Assembly: GCF_008831285.2 (NCBI RefSeq)
Contig: NC_045138.2
Span: 18,571,934 to 18,635,933 of the forward strand
DNA length: 64,000 bases
Reading direction: 5' to 3'
Source: Nymphaea colorata
Taxonomy: Eukaryota > Streptophyta > Magnoliopsida > Nymphaeales > Nymphaeaceae
In this document: positions 1 through 10,827 of the stretch, piece after piece
How positions within the stretch are numbered: the stretch's first letter is position 1
Layout of the letters: every line of letters begins with the position of its first letter
Position numbers and translations under genes: made by a program
Notes under the pieces: model-generated
What the model was told of the DNA's origin: nothing
Seen by the model: the letters and a program-made list of their open reading frames with translations, nothing else
The model's database searches: none

Positions 1-1100
1 GTAAAATCTGTGTTTCAATTCTTCGTCTTCCTCCTCTCTCCCATTTCAACAAAGACGAAACGAAGTTTGTCATGTTGGAGGACGAACAGCAGGTAGCAGT
101 CGAGGAGAAGTCGGAAAAAGTGGGAAGAGAACACTGTCGGAGAAGACGAAACTCCCGTAACTCTTGAAGAGGAGGAGATTATGAATGCCACCGGCGAACG
201 TGAAACACCGCAGCTGTTACGGCGGAATTTTTTTGCAGAGAGGATGAAAGGCCGCAATATTTTACCATAAAAAATTCCATCCTTCGTCCATAAAATTTAA
301 AACAAAAAATTCGATGCCCTCTTTCTTTCACGCAAATTTTTCCATGACTACAGGTTTTGTCCTGGGACGGGGAGGCCCATGCGACTGCTGAAATTGCCGT
401 CGCCGTCTCCCCTTCTTCCTGTACTCAGCTAACTAATTTTCCATTTTTCCGGAAAGCACCTGCTGCAAGTACGCCGCCATCTGTACAAAAAACCACTTTA
501 CAAATAATAAAATGACAAAAGAAAGATGCTCATTAGGCTCTGAACTAAATCTATACTGAAACAATAAAAGCGTGAGGCTCGATCGCCTCTACATAAAAGA
601 TTTGAATCCCTGGAAATTTCACACCTAAGATCTCGATCTCCTCTACATAAAAGATTTAAATCCCTGGAAATTTCACACCTAAGATCTTTATTTTATTTCT
701 GTGCATTGAGAAAAATCAGATTTAAGATCGGAGGGGGAGGGTTTGATCTTAAATCCACTGTTCTCAAATCGTCACGATCTCAAATCCAAGGCTGTCAATC
801 ATATCCTAAGGGATTGAGACCAACATTTGAGTTGTATCATGAACACAATACAGATGCATCTTTAATTTTTAAATACATGGTTTTGGTCGCCGTTTATCGT
901 TCTATTTACAGCTCATAGATATGTTCTGAACCAAGATACGACAATCGATTGGATAATCTCTTGATCCAGGTTTAGAATTGCAGCTGGTGGTAAAACTACT
1001 TCAAGTTCAGCTTTTGGAGCAAAGAGAGACCAGCTTGTATTGCGATCTGTTTGCAACACTGTAGTACTGTAAGAAAGTCATAAACCATCTTAGCTGGAAT
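1..1100. other. Intergenic DNA, no recognisable gene
   Basis: Short open frames on both strands here resemble no family I know and have no codon pattern suggesting selection. The only structure is a 54-bp direct duplication at 581-688, listed separately. A gene lying mostly to the left of the window could end here, but nothing demonstrates it. Confidence 0.5.
581..688. repeat. 54-bp direct tandem duplication, two copies
   Basis: Copies 581-634 and 635-688 differ at only a few bases. Both contain CTCTACATAAAAGATTT and end in CACACCTAAGATCT. This is seen directly. It looks like a recent slippage or unequal-exchange duplication with no evident function. Confidence 0.85.
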
Positions 1101-1382
1101 TTAATTTCTTTTCTAAGCCTGAAAGGATGAAGCTATTGACAAGGAAAGTGCATCAGTGTCCCGTATTTGAAATCATTTGGTCCAAGTCTTCTTTGACCCA
1201 TGTTGGTCTCTCTTTTAATTTATCATTAATGTTGGTTTCACCTCTTCAAATTAAAAATATATATATAAACGTAATCACTCCCTTTCCCTCTCTCTAAATA
1301 ATTTTTAATTCGATTACCAGGTGTCCTCCTTCTTCAGAGACCAAGTTGTTTTTAAGAGTTGTAGTAGAGGGAAGGATATGGC

Positions 1383-1474
1383 GAGATTTTCAAAAGTCGT
1401 GCAATATTTACGAGAATATTTCCTGATATATATATATATATATCAGGAAAATCTCGTGACATTCTGAAAATCTC
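1383..1474. repeat. 92-bp inverted repeat with AT-repeat loop
   Basis: The left arm (from 1383, GAGATTTTCA, then CGAGA and TTCCTGATATA) is mirrored by the right arm (TATATCAGGAAAATCTCG, then CTGAAAATCTC, ending 1474). The inner stem around the (TA)n core at 1411-1456 is nearly perfect. Transcribed, it would fold into a long hairpin. It may be a small MITE or foldback remnant; I see no clear target-site duplication. Confidence 0.7.
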
Positions 1475-2580
1475 AACAAATGAATTTCTCACAATTTGTT
1501 TGTGTTTTATAATTTTTTCTATTTTTATTAGTTTTTCTTTTCCAATTTTTAGGTTTCTTTTAACTTATCAAGATATTTTTTTTTTTAGAAAATCAAGCGT
1601 CAAAAAAATACCCGAGAAAAACTTTCCTGTGAACAACACTTGTGACAAAACTTTAAAAATTCTAGACCATTTTAATAAAAAAATCACACTCTAACCTTAT
1701 CTTCTCCCTCCTCTCTCCTCCGTGCTAGAGTTCAAAGTTCATGTCTCTCCAATAAATTAGAAGTTCCAAAAAAGCAAGGAAATTTCGGGTGGTATACAAT
1801 TGGAAGATCTCAGTCTACATAATAATGGTTTGTCCACATTAGTGGATCCTTAAAATTAATGCAAAGAAAAGTCTCCATGCATTTAACTAGTAAGTGCATG
1901 CATGCACAGACTGTCCACCAAGAGCAACTCAACGTCAAGCAAGCCTAAATTATCTCAGTCACTTTCTCCGGTTCCAGCGGTCTTTTGGATCTACAGCGGT
2001 TGATAAGAGTTAGAAGATGAACATATGTGCCAAAATTAACTACAGATCTGGTGGACATGCAAGAGAAAATCACATTCTCCTTTTTGGTGGGCATTTCTCC
2101 GATGTCCTCGATCGGGTGCTGGCTTGGTGATCGTGAAGTATATGCGATTGGATTTGCATTAAGAAATCGGATTCAGATATTCATAAATATTCGATCAATT
2201 CGGATTTAGTTTTAAATAAATGTCATATATCAAATGCCCTTACATTGTGAAAGTCAGCTGGATTTGGTTTACAGTTTGGAAACCAATTTGGATGTAAATT
2301 CAAATAATAGTTTTGGATGAGATTCAGATATGGATATGATTTTTCTTCATTCCCATTTGAATCTGAACATCCAAAAAGCATATACAGTTAAGAGCACCTT
2401 CGATTCGAACCTGGTCCATTGACATTCAAAAAGCATATACAGTTAATTTCCTCATAAGCAAACTAAACTTGTCTGTAAATATCATGCAATGACATTTCTT
2501 GTTCGGAAATGCTCAAAGACTTAATTACAATGTTAGGTCCCACTTAAATTATAGTTGAGGGAATTAACAACCTCCTTCCC
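1475..2580. other. Intergenic DNA with a dispersed repeat also present near 5.9-6.7 kb
   Basis: No gene is recognisable. About 2150-2520 shares many blocks with about 5900-6710, for example the segment with CATTCCCATTTGAATCTGAACATCC at 2350 and 6563, so both are copies of one dispersed family. It contains no coding domain I can recognise. Confidence 0.5.
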
Positions 2581-3230
2581 TTGTTCTCATGTATTTCATA
2601 TTGTTATGCAATTCTTTTTTCACATATTGACCTGTTTATGGACGCTACAGTTGTGCCTGATTGCTTAGCCCAAATATCAAAAAATTGAATCCTTAAAATA
2701 AAAAAGCTAATTTTTTAATGTTATGGCTTTTGGGTAAAAAACCGATGTTCTTTGAAAATAGGCGGTTAATTTTTTGAAAAATAGAAAAAGTTTTCATTTT
2801 AGAAAACCGGACCCAGATCAGGGCCTGGCCCTTTTGAATCTCTGCTTGCCCAGGAAAGGCTCGGAATTAACTGGCCACCTTTTGTTCAGTATCCGCTTTG
2901 GATATATTATCATTCATAAGTTTATTATTAGTAATTATGTAATAAATTAATTTCATATTTTTGTAATCACACCGACCATATATTGGTTATTAAATGGAAA
3001 GTTATGCTTTCAGGTAACTCCTTCACGTCTTTTTTTAACTCTTTATCCTTCACTGCTCGCTCTTCAATGCAACATAAATGGGATGTTTGGATGACTATGT
3101 AAAACCAAGTTTATTAATATTATATAGTATTTGGATGCCATCAAGACTGTGCTAAAGGAAAATCTGCCTTGACAAAAACCAAGGAAATGAAAATTTTGAA
3201 TCCCACCAGGTTATCCATAAAAACTGTGTC

Positions 3231-3253
3231 ATATATATATATATATATATATA
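3231..3253. repeat. (AT)n microsatellite
   Basis: A short run of alternating A and T, inside duplication copy A. The corresponding place in copy B near 39865 has no such run. Confidence 0.85.
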
Positions 3254-3677
3254 AAACCATCATCTCATTAATTCTCATCCAATACTTTGTTTTTATAAAA
3301 CCAAGTTTTCATAAAACTATATTAGATGAGGATGTCATCCAAAAGCGCCCTATGAAATTTGCTTGTATTAAATAGGTGCAGTAGTGGAGGCAATTGGGGG
3401 CCCTCCGTTATGGGCCCCCTTATGGAAGATATATTGATGTATTGCGGCCAACTTATCTTAACAAATATTTATTTGGAGCCCTTATGTCAAAGTTTATATA
3501 AGACTATGGTCTTTACTGGAAGAAACGCAAAAAGGCGTCTTTTTTTAGAATTGTATCCGCAAAATGGTCTTAAGCAGTATCTGAACCAAGTATCGACTTG
3601 CATGTGCAGTTGCGCTCTCCTCCCCCACCCCCAAAAAAAAAACATTTATTTTTATATTGGTACATCACCGCAATTAC

Positions 3678-3932
3678 ATATTGTTCCCTTTTTTTTTTCT
3701 TCTTCTTTTTTAGGGTGAGTGGTTCATTCCACCGCCTTAAGAGAGGCCACAGGCCCCCCTCGTCACCCTCTCCTTGGGTGACTGAGCTTGCTTCGGGCCC
3801 TTTTACGGGCCAGGGACTGAAGCACGTCTGGAGCGGGCAGGTGATGTCCAAGGACTCGACTCGGGTTTTTAGCGGACAGAGCACTTCCCCCGCACCAGTG
3901 TGCTACAACCCCTTGGGGTATATTGTTCCCTT
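3678..3932 (-). mobile_element. tRNA-derived SINE with 13-bp target-site duplication
   Basis: Read on the minus strand, the element body (3919 to 3691, 229 bp) begins with a tRNA-like head. An A-box-like TAGCACACTGG lies at 3905-3895 and a B-box-like GAGTCGAGTCC at 3862-3852, with normal pol III promoter spacing. It ends in an A-rich tail with interspersed G (3691-3713). The 13-bp direct repeat ATATTGTTCCCTT flanks it at 3678-3690 and 3920-3932. The matching site in the paralogous duplication near 40600-40630 is empty. Head, tail and target-site duplication together make a SINE the best reading. The internal boxes deviate from consensus at single positions. I cannot assign a SINE family. Confidence 0.88.
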
Positions 3933-5440
3933 AATGTCTAAAATTTAAGTATCACTGCCTCGAGAACAGAATAGCTATGTATTATACGAGGGGGAGGATG
4001 TGAAAGCCTGCTCCCTTTCACAACATGCAACCCTTTCCTCTTATGGGTTTAACACCCAAATCGCCCCCACCGTTTTAGCGTGGTGAGTGCGGGGGCAGTT
4101 GTCATTTGAAACTCCCACAGCTTCAATTCTTTATGATGCAAAAAAGGGCAGGGCACCAATATGAAAGCTGAAATATAGCAGTGAAGTCACCCCGAGACAC
4201 CTAAAGCAACCTTAGAGAGATTGGGAGGAGATGCGATAGGGATGGAGAAGGTGGTGCCTTTGGCCTTCACTCGAGCAGTTGCCAATCACACAAAACTTGA
4301 CCACTAGTCTTAAGAAAGGAAAATTTTTCTTTTCTCTTTTGCTGCTGTTCTTTGTAAATCATATTATGGTTTATAGATGTCTCCTTGAATACACAAACTA
4401 TTTAATTCAAGATGAGTTTAGGAAGGAAAAAGGTTTAGTAGGCTTCACTTTTGTAGCCTCTTGCTTAACAACACGAAGCTTTTCTTAAACTTTACAGTTA
4501 CAAAAATGAAGCCAACATTGAGAATTAGAATTAAAATTCATCCAAAATTATTTAGCCAGATCTCTAAGAAATTTCCCACATGGACATGCAGCTTGAAGTA
4601 AAAACAAATTAATTAATGAAATTTTCAGGAAACATTGTGTTTGAAAGAATTATATTACTACTTGAAATTTAGAGAAAAACAACCTACAAATGATTCCTAA
4701 CTATGGAGGCAAATGTGATATGGCTAGGACGGAATAAATGACCTTTAGACATTCTAGAAATAGTTAGGAATTTTATTCTCTTTAATAACTTGAAAAGGTA
4801 AATGTTCGTTCCACCTATCTCATTAAGAGGGATTATTTTTCAAAAGTTGGCATCACAATTGTTAGAAAAAATTACAATCGATCAGAAACTGTCAGAAATT
4901 GTTTGCTAGTTCTCGCCTTAATAAGTGGAAGACAATTTTAAAATTATTAAAAAAACTGATGATGACAGTATTAATTTTTGGTGTAGACTTGTCTTTTAAA
5001 AATTAATCTCTTAAGAGAGCAATTTTGGTTTTCTGCTCATATTTATTTCATAATAACAAAAATACAAGTTAAAAACTAAGGGAAAAAAGTACCTTGTAAT
5101 AAAGATGGGGATATAAATGTATAGCGATTAATGATCCATTTTTGAACCCTCTAGTTGAACCTAGTAAAAACTATCCAGATTGGAGAACAAATCATGTTTG
5201 AATTTGATAGACGACTTCATAACCGATCGTATCTGGGTCTGAAATCCTAGGAACCAATCCAAATACATACAGACGAGTCGGTTCTTATGCTGAATTTCAT
5301 TTTAGGAAATAAAATTCAGATTTGAGACTGAATTTGAGTCTGACTACAGCGAAGTCAAATTTGGTAAAGGGTAGGTCCAAATCTGAATCGGAACCCCCAT
5401 TGCATCTTTAAATAAAGCTAAAGCCCGGTTCATGGCTTGT

Positions 5441-7220
5441 ACGTTTTTGGTGAAACAACTTGACCAACAAAAATGATGTATTATTTAAATGTTGTTTTGC
5501 ATAAGTAACAAATTGTTATTATCTAGTAAAACTAAACTGCTCAAAAAACTAAACTGCTTAAGCAAATATTGTGACATAATGTTCCATGAATTTGCCTCAA
5601 AATTTTGGGGTATAGGTGTGAACAGCCTAGTATAGGTGTGAAATGCCTTCTCAAGAAAAAGCAGCAAGATTTTCAGGTCCACCTTTCAACCTTCAAGTCA
5701 ACGTGGTTCCTAATGTTAAGAAGTTTTGGCATCTGAACTTTACTCATAGGTACAATCCTCATTTTTGTTTTTGACTTGTAGGACTTGTAAAGTTGTCAAT
5801 AGATCAAATATCCAACCAAACTGTTTTGAAAAAATCAGATATGAACAAAATTTAACATCAGATTAAAAAGTAAGATCAGACTCAGGTTTGAGAAATGACA
5901 TCTAATCGGATTGAAATTCAGAAATATATAAATATCCGGTTGGATTCAGATCAGATTTAGTTTAAAATAAATATCCTATAACCAAAACTCTTACATTTCT
6001 AAAATTGGTCAGATTCGGGTTTGGATATGAATGTAAAAGCTTCTGTCTTAACAGTTGGACCCTCATCCATCCATGTGGAATACCGAGTTAGTGTCCTGCA
6101 GGCTACGAACCCCCTAAGTTAGGGGACAGTAAGTGCCCTTTAGTCAAAATTTTAGCCATTTGGTCGGTTCCAATAGTCCCCTTCTAAGAATTTATCTATT
6201 GATAAACAAATTAAAACAAATTAAATACGAAGAGAAACGAACTGAATGCAGAATGTGAAGGTTATGGAACGTTATTAATTTTTTGTTAGAAAATGTTGAA
6301 AGACCGGGCGAGCCAAAGTGCTTTTGGCTCATCTGACTTCAATTTATGGTAAAGACAGCCAATTCAATATGATGTGTTTGTCATATTATTCGCCGAGTAA
6401 GTGGTTGTGCACCACTTCTTTGCATTTGGTTGGATTTAGTTCTACATGAATACCTATATCAAACGCACTTTATTGTGAAAGTCAGTTGGATTTGGTTTAA
6501 AGTTCAGATGTAAGTTCAAATAGCGGATTTGGATCAGATTCAGATATGGATACAACTTTTCTTCATTCCCATTTGAATCTGAACATCCAGAAAAGCATGT
6601 ATGGGTATGACTACATTTTACTTTCATAAGTTTTCTCGTCAGCAAACTAAATTTGACCATAAATATGATCATGAAATGACAATTCTTGTTAGGAAATGCT
6701 CACAGACCGACAGCAAACTAAATTCTTTCACATATTGACTTGTTTGTCGACACTGCACTAGGGCCTGCTTGGTTAGCCCAAATATCAAACAACCGAATCT
6801 TTAAAATAGAAAACTAATTTTTTCGTATGATGGTGTTTAGGTAGAGAACCAGGAAAACAAAATCCCAACATTTTTCCAGAAAACAAAATATATATAAGTG
6901 GTTTCTTGAAAACTAGAAAAAGTTTTGATTTTTGAAAACCTGAAAACAAATGCACACCTTTCTTTCGTGTTACTAATCCTTTAAAGACTAATATTGGAAT
7001 TTTTTTTTAATTTTTTGACAATATTATTTTGAAGAAATTATAAAAGACCGCTCGAAGATTAGAAAAATAACAAACAAGCAAGCACCTAACTTTTGAATTA
7101 CAACAACCAGACACTCAACGTTTCAATCAGCAATTGAAATTCTAGTTGTGTATGGATAAAAGGATCGGCAAATCATTAAATTAGAAGAAAAATAACTATA
7201 TATTGGAGGGAAGACGATTA
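5441..7220. other. Intergenic DNA with dispersed-repeat fragments
   Basis: No gene seen. About 5900-6720 matches 2150-2520, and about 6740-6950 matches about 2650-2770 and 38695-38815 (shared TTAGCCCAAATATCAA), so copies of the same repeats recur. The GATTCAGAT-rich wording is typical of worn dispersed repeats. Confidence 0.5.
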
Positions 7221-7379
7221 ATGAACAAGTTGAGATCTTGTTCTATCTCTTATCATCCGAGAACCCGAAATGCGCGAGATGGGAAGGTGATATTAACGAT
7301 AAAATGAAATTAAATTCAAATTTCAAAGGATCGGTGGAGCACACGGACGTGAAGGAAACTTCGAGACTGGAAGAGGAAA

Positions 7380-8073
7380 GTAACCGTCTCTTCTTGAAGT
7401 ATATTGCTTCAAGAAAAAGGTAACCGTCTGTTGCATCTCCCGCTTTCCCGCGCTTCCAGCCCTCTACCTCCGCGATCGCTCGCTCTCCTGCCAGCGCTCT
7501 CCAGCCGGCGGCCTCCATCACCACCGTCGTGCTCCGAAGGTAAATGCCTCTTCTCTCTCTCTCTCTCTCTCTCTCTACTTTGCGTTGGCCATGGGCCCAT
7601 GGAGAGGGAAGAAGGCTTGCTCCGGAAGGGAATGGGTCGGGGGGAACTGTGGCCCTAGGCAGCGTTGCCAAATCCATCAGTTATTGTCGATATTGATCTT
7701 GACGTCTTTTTGCATCTCAGAGAACTGCTCTAGAGCCAGGGGGCGCTGTCAAAGAAGAAAGAGGGAGAAGGAGAAAGAACATGATCATTGAATCTTTTGA
7801 GTCTTTGTGAATGTTGGGTTTCTCGTGCAAGCGACAGCGACACATAGGAAGGCATATAGGAATCATGTGACCCTAGACAGCTTGCTGGATCACTCTCTCC
7901 ATCTACCTCACCGCCCGTCGGAGTAGCAGATTGATCCCCTTGCCTTTCGCCTCCCTACCGTTTGGACCTTATATCTTATCAACGTTGTTTTCCTTCCTAT
8001 CGTTGTTCCATCTGACGCTTTCTGGGGTTTCAATACTTTGACCGAATATGTTTTGCATGAGAAAACTCACTTT
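7380..8073 (+). other. GC-richer block with (CT)n and first copy of a tandem tail unit
   Basis: 7400-7660 is GC-rich and includes a (TC)n run at 7552-7576 and a donor-like sequence (CCGAAG then GTAAATG at about 7540), resembling a gene 5' region. 7801-8060 is a homologue of 8297-8533, so it is the tail part of the tandem unit described for the F-box fragments. The reading frame of this copy is broken by stops. I cannot identify a gene product. Confidence 0.4.
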
Positions 8074-8533
8074 TCTAGGTAAGTAATCTCTCTCGTTTGC
8101 TTTTCTTCTCTCCTTTCTTTCTAGGGTTTACTTCACTAGAAACATGTCGATTGGTGTTTTATCTGAGTCTCTCTCTACGTTTTGTGTACTTTGGCACAGA
8201 GAACGATGCAAGGGGGAAGACGAGGTTGAGCCGCCGGCCGTCGATCAACTCGTTGGACGACGGATGCCTTATGCACATCTTCAGTTTCTCGTTTCAGTCT
8301 TTGTGGATGTTGGGGTTCTCGTGAGGGCGATAGCGGCACATAGGGAGGCATATACGAATCATGTGGCCCTAGACAGCTTGCGGGATCATCCTCTCCATCT
8401 ACCTCACCGCCCGTCGGAGTGGCAGATTGATCACCGTGCCTTTCACCTCCCTACTGTTTGGACCTCATATCTGATCAACGTTGCTTTCCTTCCTATCGTT
8501 GTTCTATCTAACGCTGTTTCAATACTTTGACCT
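8074..8533 (+). pseudogene. F-box first-exon fragment, broken copy
   Basis: After an intron-like CT-rich stretch and an acceptor-like CACAG at about 8201, the sequence encodes in pieces RRPSINSLDDGCLMHIFSF, which has the shape of a plant F-box motif (conserved L, D, L, I, F spacing). Compared with the neighbouring copy at 8684, a run of six G is five G here. The ATG at about 8205 therefore hits a stop after seven codons and the F-box is out of frame. The downstream tail 8297-8533 matches 7801-8060. It is a non-functional duplicate; F-box identity rests on a short motif only. Confidence 0.45.
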
Positions 8534-8540
8534 AATCAGT

Positions 8541-8790
8541 TTTCTAGGTAATTTATCTCTCTCGATTGCTTTTTCTTCTCTCCTTGCTTTCTAGGGTTTC
8601 CTTCACTAAAAATATAAAAACATGTCAATCTGCGTTTTATCTGAGTCTCTCTCTACGCTTTGTGTATTTTGACACAGAGAACGATGGAAGGGGGGAAGAC
8701 GAAGCTGAGCTGCCGGCCGTCAATCATCAACTCATTGGACGACGGGCACCTTATGCACATCTTCAGTTTCTTCCCTCCACTCTCTGGTAC
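8541..8790 (+). pseudogene. F-box first-exon fragment, in-frame copy
   Basis: From ATG 8684 to a donor-like G/GTAC at 8786 the frame is open. It encodes a basic lead-in, then RPSIINSLDDGHLMHIFSFF and a short proline-containing end, consistent with the start of an F-box domain (Skp1-binding part of SCF ubiquitin ligases). No downstream exon with the rest of the F-box or a substrate-binding repeat domain is visible in the next 1.5 kb, so it appears to be an orphan exon. 5' flanking sequence from 8541 repeats 8074 onward (467-bp offset). It could alternatively be the true first exon of a gene with a very distant second exon. Confidence 0.4.
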
Positions 8791-10428
8791 TTTATTGCTC
8801 TCGACTTACCTTTGTTTTTCTTTTCTTTTTTTCTTTTCTTTTTTTGCCTTTCTCTTTTCTAGGGTTTGGTATTCCATGTTCAGAATGATGGTCGACTTGC
8901 CTCTTATGTGGGTCTAAGTTTTTGTGGTGACTCTAATTCCAATCGTTGATTTAGCTAAGTAGTTATCAAGTGAAACGTGGGCTTTTAATAGTCAATGAGC
9001 ATGATCGAACTTGGGGATAGCACATATTTGGAGCCATGAACCATTAATTTGTTATTAAAATGCAGCAGGACATGCCCCTACATCAACATCTCAAGCAAAA
9101 TATACTTACATTGCAATTAAATTGTTTGTCTCTTCTTATGTGAAAAATTAGGTGAAAACACGGGAACCCTAGGGTTAGACTCTTTAAGCCTCTTGAAAAA
9201 ATGGTTGTCATTCAGATACTAGATTGCTGGAGCAAGTTCTTAGCAGCTTGAATGATCTGATCCCTTGAAGATTTTTATAATCTCTAATTAGCTTGGAGTG
9301 GGTGTCTGAACAGTTGCATAGAGGGGAGGCCTGTCTTGCAAATGGAGTATTTTGCTATCGATAGTTTTCTCTTCTTTAGTCTTCAGTAAGGAATGACCTT
9401 CGGCTGATGTTGCCTCCTAGTTTCTGTCTTTCAATCTAATATGTAATATGGGGAACATACCATTTTTCCTTCATTAAAAGGAGGAAAGGGATCCAGCCAT
9501 TAAGGCTGGAAGGAATCAGACTAACCTCCAATTTTTGTTTGTATGTATCATGAAAAATATATCCAGAGAAAACACAATGGACTATGGAGCTTATACATGT
9601 ATACATGAAGCAAGACATAAATGACCAAATGAAATTGCTATGCTGCAAACATTTTCACTTTTAATTGGACCTAGGAGCCTTTTCTTTTTTCTTTTTGCAA
9701 ATGAACATATGAATTTTTCATAAGCCTTATATTTGTCTGTTACCAAACCAAGTTTTGGCCTCAAACAACAAATGCACTCTGATGGAGTTAAGAGAATTAC
9801 TCAACTAATTTTTAGTTCAAATTACAAATAGATATACACAGATGGATGCAACACAGGCACCTGGACTTGGTGGATGTAGATGAGCTCATCAAACTGCTTT
9901 AATTGTTATAAGTAGCTGCTTGCTAATATAATCCATCAAATGAGCACTGACTTCAGAAGTGACAGGTTCTTTGTCATGATGAGCTAATGCAGTTAGAATA
10001 TAGAATGGTGAGAACCTAACTATTTTCTTTTTTTTTTTGTAACTTAATAGAACCTTCATAATCTAAATAGACAAACTTTAGACACTCTCCACATAGTGAC
10101 TATCAAGTTTCTACCTAACAATTTATGGTCAAAGTTTTCCGATGATTCCACCACATATTGGAGATATTTGTTTTTGTCTATCTGGTCATATTTTATTTAC
10201 TGCCTAGATTGTTGTAGTTTCAAAAGTGTTTTATGGTTTTTGCTATGCATTGCTATGCTAGGGAAGTTGTCCTATACTACACTGTCAGTTTGTTTTGGTA
10301 CCTGTTCTTTCTATTGCTTATTGTATCTTCCCGTCTAGTGTATAACTGTATGTATATCTTTTTTTTTTTTTGTCGATGTGTATATTTTTATTTCCTCAAA
10401 ACTGATGCTTCCATTGTTCTTTTAGCAG
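8791..10428. other. Intergenic or intron-like DNA
   Basis: AT-rich and T-rich, with no convincing open frame or motif. If the PDI-like remnant downstream ever had its upstream exons here (signal peptide, CGHC active site), I could not find them. Confidence 0.5.
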
Positions 10429-10827
10429 TTAGATGTTGTTGCACCAATATTAGCAGGCTTGGAGAGACCAATTGCAGTTGCTCAAGTAAATGCTGACAAA
10501 TGCAGGCATCTTGCTTCAAAATTTGATGGCGAGTATGATGCTTCAAACCTATTGTTCATTACTGTTCTCAGCTGTTTTCATATTAAAATAGTTTCTTCTT
10601 CGTGTTCTAGATCTTTTTCTGAATTTTATGTCATCAAAGAATTTCCCTGCTTTGAGGGACTGAGTTATTTGCATTGTTTTAGAGATTAGATCGAGGACAG
10701 GAATGACTGCATCTAAAAAGTTTTCTTGTAATGCAGTGGGTTTCCAACTCTCAAGTTTTTTATTCATGGTGTGCCAGTGGATTATACTGGTCCAAGCCGG
10801 TCAGAGTTGCGTGTTGAGGGCTGCTAG
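10429..10827 (+). pseudogene. PDI-like 5 (PDIL5-2/5-3 type) thioredoxin-domain remnant, two exons
   Basis: Two exon-like blocks splice cleanly. 10429-10532 is preceded by TTTTAGCAG and followed by GTATGA. 10737-10827 is preceded by AATGCAG. The first block encodes the stretch after the active site of a thioredoxin domain, including APILAGLERPIAVAQVNADK. The second continues with GFPTLKFFIHGVPVDYTGP, containing the cis-proline of the fold. Both match the membrane-anchored plant PDI-like 5-2/5-3 family, which acts in oxidative folding in the ER. The frame then breaks: where the family continues with a basic, leucine-rich segment, this copy reads SELRVEGC and stops at 10825-10827. The CGHC exon and everything downstream are missing, so I call it a pseudogene or captured fragment. 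Confidence 0.72.

Larger units (their letters stand above)
2582..5440 (+). repeat. Segmental duplication, copy A (partner at about 38597-41800)
   Basis: Many collinear blocks match the DNA just downstream of the receptor-like protein gene, in the same orientation. Examples: GTATTTGGATGCCATCA (3127; 39748), ATCCCACCAGGTTATCCATA (3200; 39833), ACAATATTTATTTGGAGC-like (3460; 40517), TTAAACTTTACAGTTACAAA (4486; 40839) and the block near 5165 and 41535. Divergence is substantial, with many indels, so the duplication is old. Copy A carries a SINE (3691-3919) missing from copy B and lacks the GC-rich inverted-repeat element of copy B. No receptor gene adjoins copy A. Confidence 0.8.

Noticed and set aside
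7243-7677. 144-codon minus-strand frame
   Set aside because: It reads through a (GA)n microsatellite ([10 protein letters not shown]) and GC-rich low-complexity DNA. The opposite strand looks more like a gene 5' region.
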